64,000 bases of DNA from Fomes fomentarius (taxonomy: Eukaryota; Basidiomycota; Agaricomycetes; Polyporales; Polyporaceae): positions 4,030,001 through 4,094,000 of the forward strand of contig JABYQN010000001.1 of NCBI GenBank assembly GCA_022606135.1. The letters are read 5' to 3'. Below are positions 31,567 through 42,778 of the stretch, piece by piece. The notes beneath the pieces were generated by a model. That model saw only the letters and a program-made list of their open reading frames with translations, had not been told where the DNA came from and did no database searches. The stretch's first letter is position 1, and each line of letters begins with the position of its first letter. Position numbers and translations under genes: made by a program.

Positions 31567-34500
31567 TCAGCCCGCCTTCGCCTTCACCTTGGCAGCATGC
31601 ATGGTCAACGACGAGCCAGACAAGACTGGCGGTCGCTGTGGCGGTGGAATGACGAGATTCTGGAGGTGCAGAGGCAGCCAGGCCCCCCGCTCCCTCCCGC
31701 CGTTAGCGTCCGCGTCTTTCTGCGCCTTCTCCTTCTCTTCCTTGCCCGCTGCGCCCTTCCTGTCCCTCACCAGTCCTGCAAGCCCGAATCGCTCCCTCGT
31801 CCCCTTCTCTCCTTCACCGTCGCTCTCGTCGTCCTTCGCCTCGCGAAAAGCAGAAGTCTTCCCGCCTAACGCCTCGTCGAACTTCGCCTTCCGCGAGTCC
31901 GGGTCGGCTAGTCTTTGCAGTACTTCTAGCCTAACTGCCGCGTGGTCGAACCACGCACTGAGGCCTGGGCATGCCATGTTCCCTAGCGTACGCTCGGGCA
32001 CGCGTGGTGGGGTGCGTTTGGGTGGGCATGACGGCTGTGGGAGCGGGCGGAACGGAGATGCGGGTTTGTCGATAGTGCCCGTCGTCTGAGGTGGAGGCTG
32101 GCGCGTCTGCCCTGAGGCAGAGGTCTTGGACGCAGAGGAAGAGGGTGTGCCAGTCGATGGCGGTTTCAAAGAGTTTCCAGTGGGAGCGACCTTCGGAGGA
32201 ACGGGAACTGCGCTGCGAGGAAGGAGAGGGTTGGGCGGTCTGGCCGGCGTGGGGGGAGGCTGGGGCTGAGGCGGCTTTGGCATGGGTTGGCCTGAAGTAG
32301 TAAGCTCGTGGTCAGCGGCCCCATTGCGCACCCACTCGATCCCCGCATACCACACCAGCGTACCTTTGCCCGGCCAGATGCCCGCGAGCGTTGGCGGCGG
32401 CCTCGCCTTGCGTGCCGCCAGCACCTCGTCTGAGATCCTCCCGTTCGTCGCGCGCCCGAGGCTAGCAGCGGTCCATGCCCTCTCGGACAGGAGGTGCGTC
32501 ATACGCGTGAACGCGACCATCCCAGCGCGCGGATCGAATTGCGAGACGACTTTGTGCTGCACCCCTGGAACGTTGGGGTACGTCCCGGGCAGGGGACGGT
32601 ACTGTATCACCGGGCCCTGTGAGTCCCACATCCGGAACGGGCGCACGAGATTGCCCGCGACGTAGTCGGAGACTACTACAGGCACGTCTGACTGCTCGAC
32701 TATCTCGTCCTGCGCTACCCAGGGCGTGCTCCACCGGTGCCAGCAGTCCCAAGAACTACGCGCCACGAAGCGCGTCTTGGTCGCAGAAAATAGCGCGAAC
32801 ATGGCTGCGCGGGATTCATCGCGATGCGGACGCTGGCCTGCCGCTGCGGACCGCATAACGGTTGACAGAGCCTTCGCATCAGCCGATGGCATCGTAATCG
32901 GTGGTCGGCGTCGTGGAAAGGGTACAAGGCGCTGTGCTGGAGGCGGGGCAGAAGGGTCGTCTGCAGGACGTCGGGGTGCGATAGGGAACGGTAAACGGGT
33001 GACGATGTGCGCATCTTTGGCGCTGCTGCTTCCCCCTGTCGCCGGTGTAGCAGTCGCAGTCGCTGCGGGCTTTGCACGGGCATTAGCTTCAGCACGGGCC
33101 TCAGCGCTGCCAAACGGTGCCGCCTTACCGCGTTGGCCTGCCTTCGACTTCGCTTTCGTGGCCGTGTTGGTCGTAGTCTTCGGCGTCGGCGTGGTATTCG
33201 TCGCCTTTGCTGAACCCGCCGAAGAGGTAGTCCGCAGCTGATGCGCCTCAATGCTCAGTTTCTTGAGCAGGGCCATCATCTTCGTATCCTCCTCGTGAGT
33301 CATCCCAGCTTGTCTCTGGAACCACTCTTGAATCGGGCGCGTGATGAGAAGGTTGTTGTACGCCTCGGCGATGAACTTCCAGCCGTGCTCAGCGGGCGGA
33401 TAGTGCGCTACCACCTCAAGCAGTAGCAGGACCTCCACCATGGTCCATGGATAGTTCTTCAGGTGCTCGACCGGGTCCTCTGGGGGCTCTGGAGGAACAT
33501 TGTGATTCTGGGGCGCGAGTGAGATAAGAACGATGCCAGGAGAAGGAGCTATCGCGGAATATGTGTTACGTGCTGGTGCGGGTGGTAGAGGTGTAGGGTC
33601 TGGTAACACGGGTATAGGGTTGGGTGACACCGGCGGAGAGACGATGGGTGGAGATAGGGAACCTGCGACGGTTGCCGTTGGTTTGGATGATGGAAAGTTG
33701 TCTCGAAGACCCTTCTCTTCTTGTGGCGAGCGATCTTCCGGGTCAGGCTCAGACGCACCTGTATCGTTGTCGGAAGTGCATAGACTACTCTCTGGAGCGC
33801 TATCAGAGACACTATCCGCATCTTCGCTGTCGGGTTCTCTCGCACCTGCTTGCAACGATATACCGTCCATGTCTTGGCTGGAAGAATGTTCTACTTCCAT
33901 AGGCTGCTTTGCAAACGTCTCTTGCCCTTCTCCCGTTGTACTATGCGGTGGCGCCGAGATTTCCGCTCCTGTAGGATCCAACACTTCGCGCACGCGCACT
34001 TCTAATCGCTCCGTCTCCTGCTTGAGTGCTTCGATCTCGTTTGTAGATATCATAACCTTCCATTTCGCCATTTGGCCAAGCATATCCTCCATCCTGCGTA
34101 CGCGCTGCAGTACGTCCGCCTGCCACTGCGCCAGCGGCGTTGCTCGCCCATCTGCAGTGAGAGCATCGCGCACCTGCCGCAGAAGCTCGCCCAAGTTATC
34201 TTCTGATGCTTCGGGGTCAAGGGAGTCTAGAAGCTTGGTAACGCGGGCCATGGATGCAATCAGCTCTTCAGGCGGTGGGGGCAGCTGTAGTACAGATTGC
34301 GACGAGGTGGCTGTAGACCTCTCCCTCGCCTTCGCCTTCGCCCGCGCCTTGGCCTTTTTCTTCTTGTTCTTCTCGCGCCTTTTGGCCACTGCGGCGGACA
34401 GCGGTGGGTGAGATTGCCCGGGCACACGCGAAGAACTTGGAGAGTCAGCATCGTCTGCTTCGGATTCAGAATCAGATTGCAACGCGCCCGCCTCCTCGTC

Positions 34501-34941
34501 TCCGTAAGCCCCTCGTTCCCTCCGCTTTGAACCCTCCGCCACAGTCTGTTCCATATCGGACTTCTCCAGCACCATGGTCCCCGCGCGTCCGTCATCCGAA
34601 CCTGGGTTGGAGTATGTGTCATTGAGCATTTCCGGCATCTGGAGCTGTTTGAGTTCGGTCGAGGACCATCTAGGTAATGGGCGATGTCCATAAGGACTTC
34701 CCGAAGTGCGCGCGTTCCATCTCGTGCGCGAGCCAGACGCGCGAGCCCGGCCGGGTAAGTCATCTGACGAGTCGAATGAATCGGTAGCGAGGTCATTCGG
34801 AGAATCACCGCGCAGCGGAGAGTCGCTGCGCTGCGGAAGAGACTGCAAGCCCTGCGAGTGGAGGTGGTGGTGACTGGAGTGTGACTGGGAGAAGGTATGT
34901 CGCCGAGCGGATGAAGTTGACTCTGTGCTCAACCTTGGCAT
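31567..34941 (-). CDS. Large single-exon protein of unknown function (1124 aa)
   Basis: Uninterrupted frame from ATG 34941 to the stop at 31569-31567. The N-terminal about 180 residues are Ser-rich and disordered. A Lys/Ala/Arg tract (about 184-207, KKKKAKARAKAKAR) looks like a nuclear localisation signal. Residues about 270-330 (MEDMLGQMAKWK to ETERLEVRVREVL) look coiled-coil. Residues about 490-567 form a compact helical unit (WTMVEVLLLLEVVAHYP, GWKFIAEAYNNLL) reminiscent of a SANT/Myb-like fold, which is inference only. A second ordered region, about 725-890 (SSWDCWHRWSTPW to GTLVWYAGIEWV), is Trp-rich and unknown. A Pro-rich tail ends in a charged region. Absence of introns is unusual here, where most neighbours have several. 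No confident family; a nuclear or chromatin-linked role is a guess. Confidence 0.8.
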   Translation of the reverse strand: MPRLSTESTSSARRHTFSQSHSSHHHLHSQGLQSLPQRSDSPLRGDSPNDLATDSFDSSDDLPGRARASGSRTRWNARTSGSPYGHRPLPRWSSTELKQLQMPEMLNDTYSNPGSDDGRAGTMVLEKSDMEQTVAEGSKRRERGAYGDEEAGALQSDSESEADDADSPSSSRVPGQSHPPLSAAVAKRREKNKKKKAKARAKAKARERSTATSSQSVLQLPPPPEELIASMARVTKLLDSLDPEASEDNLGELLRQVRDALTADGRATPLAQWQADVLQRVRRMEDMLGQMAKWKVMISTNEIEALKQETERLEVRVREVLDPTGAEISAPPHSTTGEGQETFAKQPMEVEHSSSQDMDGISLQAGAREPDSEDADSVSDSAPESSLCTSDNDTGASEPDPEDRSPQEEKGLRDNFPSSKPTATVAGSLSPPIVSPPVSPNPIPVLPDPTPLPPAPARNTYSAIAPSPGIVLISLAPQNHNVPPEPPEDPVEHLKNYPWTMVEVLLLLEVVAHYPPAEHGWKFIAEAYNNLLITRPIQEWFQRQAGMTHEEDTKMMALLKKLSIEAHQLRTTSSAGSAKATNTTPTPKTTTNTATKAKSKAGQRGKAAPFGSAEARAEANARAKPAATATATPATGGSSSAKDAHIVTRLPFPIAPRRPADDPSAPPPAQRLVPFPRRRPPITMPSADAKALSTVMRSAAAGQRPHRDESRAAMFALFSATKTRFVARSSWDCWHRWSTPWVAQDEIVEQSDVPVVVSDYVAGNLVRPFRMWDSQGPVIQYRPLPGTYPNVPGVQHKVVSQFDPRAGMVAFTRMTHLLSERAWTAASLGRATNGRISDEVLAARKARPPPTLAGIWPGKGTLVWYAGIEWVRNGAADHELTTSGQPMPKPPQPQPPPTPARPPNPLLPRSAVPVPPKVAPTGNSLKPPSTGTPSSSASKTSASGQTRQPPPQTTGTIDKPASPFRPLPQPSCPPKRTPPRVPERTLGNMACPGLSAWFDHAAVRLEVLQRLADPDSRKAKFDEALGGKTSAFREAKDDESDGEGEKGTRERFGLAGLVRDRKGAAGKEEKEKAQKDADANGGRERGAWLPLHLQNLVIPPPQRPPVLSGSSLTMHAAKVKAKAG

Positions 34942-36949
34942 GGTCCGTACGGCATGAGAAGATACAGAGTGGCCCTTCTAGTTCAATGTAGACGAGATGA
35001 GAACGGTTTCGCGGAAATAGTGAGAAGTTAGCTGGAGATGTCGTGTGCCGTTGGTTTCAGCTACCAGTCAAACCACCAGAAGGAAAAGACGTGTTTTCGA
35101 AGCCTTGCACGCCAGAGGTAGAGTAGAAAGTAGTGGCAGACACGTAACCCGACAAGATGTACGGCGGGGTGGTAGTGGGAGTTATGGAGATGGAAGACAG
35201 AGGAAGAGAGCTCGCAGCCACAACGCGAGCGCGACCACGGCGCGACGCGTGACAAAGCGCCCGCTGCGCCAGCGCTTCGATTCCCTAAAACAGTGTTTGT
35301 TCTCGGGCTGGGTTTGTAGTACGTACTTCCGCCCACTACGGCCTTCACATAGCTACTATCTTTTGCAACCTTCTTGACGCTTACTCGAAACAACTCATAC
35401 AAAGCAGCATTGAAAGCGGTCTGCGTTGTGTAGAAACAACGACAATCGGTCTCGATCGTGCAAAACACACAAGATTCACCAGTAAGCTGATCGGCTCCAG
35501 CCTCGGAATAAAGGACTCAATGCCATAGCTTGCCGTCAATTCCTCCGACTCCTATTGATAGTATACGGGACTCGGACTAAACGCTGTGATACTTGTGAAC
35601 ATGGTGTCTACAAGATTAGTCTGAGCCGCACAGTCGATATACATTGCGAAGTTCTCATTCTCATGAACTAGATGGTACGTGGCATCGAGCACGTTCCCTG
35701 ATCACTCGAACTGCAGGCTCATGCAAAATGACTGAACCCCATTTTACTAGTTATCAGGTCAAGGAGTGAGACCGACTATCGGCGTGGACACGGTCGCCGC
35801 TCAATGTCACATAGAGAAGAGCTTCTATGTCTCCTGTTCCAGCGGACGCTCTTCGATCAACGCCATAGCCCAGCCTCTATTCAATCTCTGGGTTCAAGGT
35901 GGTGTTGCACTCCAACCTATCGAATGCACATGATCCCCCATGGCTTGCTTCCTGTAGCTGACTCTCCCTCAGACCACCTGTCATCCAAATAGCGAATTCT
36001 CAGCGTGCATGCCTCGGGTGCACATTTCAGTCAAATAAACTCCGGCATGCCGATCAATATACAGACATCAGAAACGGTATGTGACATGACTCTTTCGGAA
36101 ACTATTGGGGAAGGGAAGGAATCATCTTCAGCGACTATTATATCACGAGTGAGTCACCACAGTCTCTCGCTCACAATGCTAACCTTCCCTTTACGCCGTA
36201 CAGGAATTCGCTGTATAACATCATGAGCGGTATTCTCACTCATGGTCACCAGTATACGAGATACCGGGATCTCTGCGACGTTGTCTCGCCGAAAATCCGG
36301 CTTCTGCGTGAACGGACCGATGTCCTTGGCGTATACACAAACACCATCAAGGTATACTTGGAGGCCTCGCACAATGACCCCCAACGTCACAGGAACGCAG
36401 TTTGTGCTCTACACACAGTCAGTCTCCAAGCAGTCGTCGCATGAAATTGGTACGTGGATAACCATGCTTAAGCCAATAATCAGTTCTGAGGTATCTACGT
36501 CCTATACTTGCGCATATGACGCATGATGTGCCTAGCGAAGACCGTATGGTTGCAACCCTCAAGCTTATGCACTCCACGAGCATATGTGGTGATTGCCCTC
36601 TCGGTGTCACCCAGTGCCGGGAGCTCCGCAGATGACCAAAGGAACCATAGATGGGGCCGTCTGCGCAGCCCTCTAGAATGCTTCCATATTGCCGTGAGTG
36701 TGTGATAACGTTGTTCCTTATTCATCGCTGCTCACTGCAACGTCTTTAGTAAGTCTAGGCGTTATCCTTCCCTCATGGCTGCGTCATCCATTGCTGACTC
36801 CATTACCTGCATCCATAGGTATACTCCACCGTGTATTGCCCATATGGCAGTCATGCTTCCTCTTGTCCGTACTACTATGCGGCTAAGGCTTCTGGAGCAT
36901 GGAAGCCCACTACAGGAGTTAAACGACGAGATATGCAAACCTGCGTACT
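34942..36949. other. Long region without a recognised gene
   Basis: Two kilobases with only short ORFs on both strands (the longest about 135 codons, at 35468-35061) and no motif, splice pattern or signal peptide. Part may be relic coding DNA around 36150-36900, but frames change too often to name a family. Confidence 0.4.
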
Positions 36950-37858
36950 CACGAAAAGCGGCCGAAGATCTTCGCCTCTCATTGTGGTACGGGGTACGCT
37001 TTGAGCATCTATCTCCGCACAAGAAACTCCCATGTAGTAGGCGATCAACTTAGCGAACGGTCGTGGTGACATATTGCGAATACTGCCTGAACGGACCGTG
37101 GATGTTCGCCCTCTCGGTTCCGAGCGGCACTAGACCTGACAAGGTGAAGACCTCCTTGACGTTCCCGACATCGGACGCCGACTCGGGCTACGAATGCGAC
37201 AGCCTTCAGCGAGCCTCAAATGCCTCCGGCGTCTTAAATGACTCCACGAAGTCGCGAGAACATCCGCTGGACAGCTCTGGACGTCTCTCACACGCGCGGT
37301 GCCGATCGTGAGCCCTTTGCTGCGGCCACACATACTCACCACTCATGTCATTCAATGGGTCACCTCATGGTAGTGCGCTCCGTGCTCTAGGATCAACTGT
37401 TGTTCTGCAACCTTGCGTAGTAAGTAACACACCGAGGCGACAGTCTTAATCCGGACCGGTTGCAAGTTCATATCAAGTCGCATTCCATCGAACGTCAATG
37501 TTCGTTCTCTTCTTCCCCGCGAAGCATCGCCTGGGAACAGAGAACCACGCCCAATGGTTGGCATTCCGCATCATGTTCGTCATCCAGCTAAACTTAGGTT
37601 CTCGACTGAGCTTCTCGCCGCGGCATTCAAGCGTTCCGGGCTCTCGCGCGACAGCCCGCATCCGCAGTCTGGGGCTGCGTCTCCGAAAGCCTTGTTGCAA
37701 ACATCACACCATAAACTCATGTAGGAGCACATGCAGTGTAGAACGCCCGACGGCAAAAGTATAAGAAGGTCGAGACATCCGCTCTCCAACCCCAGGGCAT
37801 TCGAACTCGAACTCGCAGCCTCACTAGCTCACTCTTCAAGAATTCTTCCGCTTTCAAC
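36950..37858 (+). repeat. Duplicated upstream segment, copy A (5' of SSP1)
   Basis: Matches copy B (45830-46620) at several points in the same order: gaagatcttcg.ctctcattg (36963 / 45836), ccgagcggc (37118 / 45937), caagtcgcattccatcgaac (37474) versus the related string at 46312, and ttcgttctc followed by gaagcatc..ctgggaac (37500 / 46335). It ends in a shared TATAAGAAGG promoter. The match is diverged but collinear. Confidence 0.6.
37760..37765 (+). promoter_or_regulatory. TATA box of SSP1
   Basis: TATAAG followed by AAGG, 99 bp before the start codon; the same string occurs 104 bp before SSP2. Confidence 0.6.
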
Positions 37859-38435
37859 ATGTTCTCCAAGTTCACCGCCGTCCTCGCTCTCGTCACCGTC
37901 GCGATGGCCAACCCCGTCCCCCAGATCTCTATCCCGAGCCTTCCGACGTCCCTCTCGATCTCCCTCCCTCTCGCGGTTCCGACTGACCTTCCTGGTGCGG
38001 CTAGGTGAGATGAACAGCACTATGTCATACTCATGATCATCTGACAACTCATTCCTTGTGTTCTGCAGCAGCATCCTCGACGGCGTGACTGGCGCCCTTC
38101 CGACCGCTCTTCCCACTAGTCTCCTCTCCATTCCAGCCATTCCTTCCCTCCCTGCTAGTCTCCCCGCCGTGAGCGACCTCCCGGGCGAGGTGACGTGAGT
38201 CGCCATCCTACTCTTTACGCAGCCTGTACGAGTGTCTGACATGCATTTTGTGTTTTGCAGTGGTATCCTCGGCAGCGCTATCCCTACTGCCCTCCCGACT
38301 AGTCTCCCCCTCTCCATCCCCGACCTTTCCACTGTTATCCCTTCGATTCCGGCAGTTTCTCTCCCGGCCAGTCTCCCTATTTCTATTCCGGCCCTCCCTA
38401 CCAGCCTCCCGCTCTCGCTCCCGACAGGTCTCTGA
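37859..38435 (+). CDS. Small secreted (I/L)P-repeat protein SSP1 (148 aa)
   Basis: Three exons: 37859-38004, 38069-38194, 38261-38435 (447 nt, in phase). A signal peptide (MFSKFTAVLALVTVAMA) precedes ANPVPQ. The whole mature protein is then a low-complexity string of short hydrophobic-Pro-Ser/Thr units (SIPSLPTSLSISLP, ALPTSL, IPAIPSLPASLP, PALPTSLPLSLP) without cysteine. No known domain; the regular P-T/S-L-x spacing suggests an extended or fibrous secreted wall or surface protein, or an effector-like peptide. Each intron interrupts at AG|C or AC|T, and each downstream exon starts with (S)ILxG or GILG, so exons 2 and 3 look like repeats of one another. Paralogues: SSP2 (46621) and SSP3 (48062). 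Confidence 0.75.
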
Positions 38436-39583
38436 TTGCGGAGCACTCCAGTAAGGACTGCCACATCGCATTTTTTGCACTATTCGACCACTCTGACAAC
38501 CATCTGTTCATAGGCCTACTCAAGCAATGACAGCCTAGCTATGCGGTGTTGTTGTTCAGGCTCTGTTCTTGTTTCCTGTCAAGCCCGGGTAGGGAGTCAG
38601 TTAGACGAGCAATGGGAGGAGGCTTTCATATCTCGGGGTGTTCTCGGTCGAAAGTTGCAGATCGTGATGGTAGCGAACTTGTTGTCATATACAGAGATCG
38701 AATTCAGATGTTGTCCCCTATCACTCAACGCCTTGGCAATGGTGAGAGTTCAGTTTAAGGTGCTTCCTCGGTCATTGCTCTCAATTACAAAGGGACATTC
38801 TTTCAATCTTTCGCAGTAGCATCTCGGTCGTCCCATTAGTCGCACCTCTCAAGCCCACACTGCCGAATCGCCGCGTACAGACGCTCACAACTATGGCCGG
38901 CAAGTCGGCAACAAAGCTGTGCAAGTCTCTGGCATCTCGGAGCGAGTTCATTGAACTTGAACTTTCTTCTCTCGCCTTCTATCTCTGGTGTTCGTGCCTG
39001 GAATGATTTAACCACTCACATCGATGGCTGTGAGTGTGCAGATACGGTGGCTGTAGTAATGCAACGAGCAACGGATCGAAGTGCTCGCCGGGACTCTCGG
39101 TGAACTCTATTCGTCGTGACAAAACTGCACACTGGCAAAACTGACCCCTTCGCACATCCATCTGTGCAATATGTGTATGCCTCTTGTCATCTAATAACTT
39201 GTAAGTCTAAACAGTGCTCTTTGTGAGGCTACGGAGCCACATGTACCGGTGGATCTATTTCAAATCATGGCAATGCCAGTACAGGCGCGGCAAGATGGTG
39301 CTGGCTCCTATCTGCAGGATGTTGATGAATGCATCAGTGCAATGTGCTTCGCTGTCGCTTCCCAGCCAATGTGCTCGTATGGCGCTGCCATCTCACTCTC
39401 ACTCCTGCCAAAAGACACAGCTTATGGTTTGGAGATGCATGCACTTAGCGACAAGCACCCAAATCCCCTGTTGTTCGCGCGGTTATACCCTTCATTGGAG
39501 ATGTCTATATAACAGAGGGCTATCATTCATCTTTTCCCAAGACATTCTAGCTTGCCTTCCTGAAATCCCCGCTACACTTCAAC
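38436..39583. other. Intergenic between SSP1 and the first sedolisin
   Basis: No convincing gene; short ORFs only. The right end holds the sedolisin promoter. Confidence 0.45.
39506..39512 (+). promoter_or_regulatory. TATA box of sedolisin 1
   Basis: TATATAA, 78 bp upstream of the start codon; the same box sits 80 bp before sedolisin 2. Confidence 0.6.
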
Positions 39584-41734
39584 ATGTTTGCAGCCGGCCT
39601 GCTCAGTCTACTTTCTTTCGCTACCTGCGCGTTTGGCCGGCCAAGCATTCATCGATCTCGACTTCTTTCCCAGTCTCAGCCTGGTAGCACACTTGCTTCG
39701 AGAGGAAGCTTCCACCAAGACCCTAATCATTCTAAATTCACTAAAGGGCAGACCCGCGGTGGACATAGCTTTCCGAGTGCCACATTCCCATTTCCCTTGA
39801 CATTAGCTCTCCAACCATCCAACATGGAGGGCCTTCATGCAGCCTTGCTGGACATTAGTGATCCAAAAAGCCCTCGGTATGGTCAACATCTCTCCAAAAC
39901 GGAGGTACGTGCATACACCCGTCTCACCATGCACGTGACGTGCATCTAACACATCTCCGAAGGTTGCTCAGTATGCTGCGCCCAAGCCGGAGAGTGTTAT
40001 GGCCGTCACCGGCTGGCTTTCAGCCCACAACCTCACGTATGAGCTTGCCTCGCCGGCAGGGGATCTTCTCCGTGTCCCCGGCATGACCATAGGGACTGCC
40101 AACTCACTACTCGCCGCTAACTACTCCATCTACCACGATGAGGAGACCAATACCTCTGTAGCCTTGACACCGTCGTACACCATTCCCCCAGCTATGCAGG
40201 ACCATCTGGTGTTCGTCTATCCCACTACGCAGTAAGCACCAGAGCCCGGCGCCATGAACGATCTCTCATATACTCGCAGATTATTCCCACCCCTTCTCAG
40301 ACCGTTTGCTCACGTGGTCGAATCAGGCAAACGTGACAAGGTAACACGAGAAGCGAATTCCATTCCGTCCTCGTGTTCAGAGGAGACTACGCCGGCGTGT
40401 CTTCAAGCCATATATCATATCCCTGCAGCGCCCGCCACAGCCGCTGGTAACAGCCTTGCGGTCAGCGGCTTTTTGAACGAGGTTGCTGATTCGTCAGACT
40501 TGAGAGTACGTCACAGTGTGTTTAACAGCTCTGCATTTGCATGACATGATCACTGTTAGACCTTCCTTGCGACTTTCCGACCCGACGCGCCAGATGGAAC
40601 ATTCTCTGTGCAGACTATAGACGGTGGGTTAGACCACGGATCTGGAACATCGGAAGCTGTGCGTTGGATTCGCTTGTTCATCTCCCTGCGCTCATGCCCT
40701 CTACAGAGCCTTGACACGCAGTACACCGTAGGCCTGGCTACCGGCGTACCGACCACATTCGTATCAGTTGGGAATCAGACTCAAGATGGTATCAATGGCT
40801 TCCTTGATCTCGTCAACTTTCTGCTCGACCAAGAGAGCCCTCCTCTTGTCCTCACGACTAGTTTCGGGACGGACGAGCCCTTCTTTGATAGCTCACCGGA
40901 AATCGCGCAGTAAGTCCGTCGAATGTACTGTCCCAGGCAACTAAATAACCACCTGGTATGCCTGCAGGACACTCTGCAATGCATATGCCCAACTGGGCGC
41001 GCGAGGCACCAGCGTTCTATTCTCCTCGGGCGACGGCGGCGTCGCAGGAAACCGCTTCAGTGATACCTGCGATACGTTCGTTCCCACGTTCCCCAGCGGT
41101 TGCCCATAGTAAGTAGCTGTATGCTGTGCTTTTGGCCCTCGGAAACCTCACCCGTCTAACGTTCGGCACAGCGTCACTTCTGTAGGAAGCACGCAAGGTA
41201 TCAATCCCGAAACGGCCGCACCCTTCTCGGCCGGCGGCTTCTCCAACATCTTCCCTCGTCCCGAATACCAGAAGGCCGCCGTAGAGAAGTACCTGAACAC
41301 GCTTGGCTCCACCAATGCCAACTTGTTCAACGCAACCGGTCGGGCATATCCTGATGTCTCCACTCAGGGCGCGAACTTTCAGGTGAATGTCGCGGGTAAG
41401 ATCTTGTCGGGCAATGGGACGAGCGCGTCGAGTCCAACCTTTGCGAGCATTGTTGCACTCCTCAACGACAAGCGACTATCCGCGGGTCTGTCTCCCCTTG
41501 GCTTCTTGAACCCTCTGTTGTATTCGGATGCTTCAAGCACGTTCAACGACATCACATCTGGAAGCAACCCTGGTTGCGGTACGAACGGCTTCCCTGCTAC
41601 GACCGGATGGGATCCGGTAAGGCCGGCGGATTCATCTCCCTTGGAATACCAAATTGATTCCCTTCTGCCACCAGGTGACCGGGCTCGGGACGCCCGACTT
41701 TGAGAGGTTGCTTGGCGTGGTTGGGTCAGCATGA
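39584..41734 (+). CDS. Sedolisin family (S53) tripeptidyl-peptidase-like protease 1 (587 aa)
   Basis: Eight exons: 39584-39904, 39963-40231, 40280-40505, 40560-40658, 40707-40909, 40968-41108, 41172-41616, 41675-41734 (1764 nt, in phase). A signal peptide (about 1-18) is followed by a pro-kumamolisin-type propeptide ([24 protein letters not shown]) that is removed on activation. The catalytic domain has EASLD (Glu and Asp of the triad), the oxyanion Asp in SSGDGG and the nucleophile in NGTSASSP. The calcium site is near the C-terminus ([10 protein letters not shown] ... [13 protein letters not shown]). It is a secreted acid serine-carboxyl peptidase releasing tripeptides or cutting internally from extracellular protein. 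All catalytic residues are present. The first of three paralogues with the same exon plan in this cluster. Confidence 0.94.
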
Positions 41735-42778
41735 CGCGAGCAATGTGCTTGGACGTTTGTCTCTTACACGAGTAGCATGGTGAGTGCAGAGTCGCATGCA
41801 CGCGACAAGAGCTAATGAGATGTATGACAGTAATTCAAATAGTATAAGGTGTACAATGCAATCAAGTGTATCAGCTCAAGTCACTTTCAGGCATCGCTAA
41901 TGCCATCATGAGTTGTAGTCCTAGTCGCCGCGATCTGGACCTCAGCGCTAGCATCTTCTGCTTCCATGCTTTGGTAGACCAATGTGCGTTTCTACTGCTT
42001 CTCGTGAGAGAAGTGTTCCTGTGTGGTCTGCGTGGAACCCATCTCACCAGCTCAGACCCCTCAATAGACTTCTTGAATATTCGTACGTGGCTGCACTCAT
42101 AATACATCGATGACTGGCTGAGGTTCAGAGCTGAGACCAGGCATGAGACTGATCGGTGGTACGTGAGTTGATGCGCGCTCGCCCTGGCCAGGCTGCCATG
42201 CTCTCTATCACAATGCATACGGTGAATACCAGTGATCGATGTCATCCTCTGATGGAAGTGTCCGTCGCTCACTGTCAATCTACTGAGCATGGGGTCACCC
42301 ATGGCTGAGAACTGGTGAGTGATCACACAGTAGAACGGCATCTCCTAACTGGCACGCTCTGGCTGATTCGAGTTCAACTCCGCTATCTCCACACGCGGTG
42401 TGACCACACATGTGTTCTGTCAATTATCGGTCAGGTTTAACCTTTCTTCATGTGGTCTAAGAGACCCCCCGTTGTCGTGTACAGCCCGAATCAAACCTTA
42501 CCACCTCGACAATGCGGCGAAGGATCGTCTCGCGCGCGCCCAGAATAAGTGACGCTGGCGAGGAGGTTCGCAATCAGGTTCTGTGTTCGTTTCGTAAACG
42601 CCAGGGTCGCTCGGACACAGAAGGTGCGTTACGGCCCTCCCGAGCGACGACATGGGGTAGTATTGGCTTACTTCATGGTCCCAGCTTTCGGTCGACACTA
42701 TATAATCAGTACAAGCTCTAGTAGGGTGCACTGACCTTCGTATCTCAACTTCACCTACCAAGTTCCATAGTGACAGCC
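41735..42778. other. Intergenic between sedolisins 1 and 2
   Basis: No gene recognised. Contains the terminator of sedolisin 1 and, at the right, the promoter of sedolisin 2. Confidence 0.5.
42699..42705 (+). promoter_or_regulatory. TATA box of sedolisin 2
   Basis: TATATAA, 80 bp before the start codon, the same spacing as in sedolisin 1. Confidence 0.6.

Noticed and set aside
31466..34411. Long plus-strand ORFs (207, 171 and 292 codons) opposite the 1124-aa gene
   Set aside because: They are antisense shadows in GC-rich coding DNA; only the minus frame is open throughout.
36154..37053. Possible decayed gene around 36.1-37.0 kb
   Set aside because: Several 60-90 codon frames on both strands look vaguely coding, but none shows a motif or can be joined into one protein.
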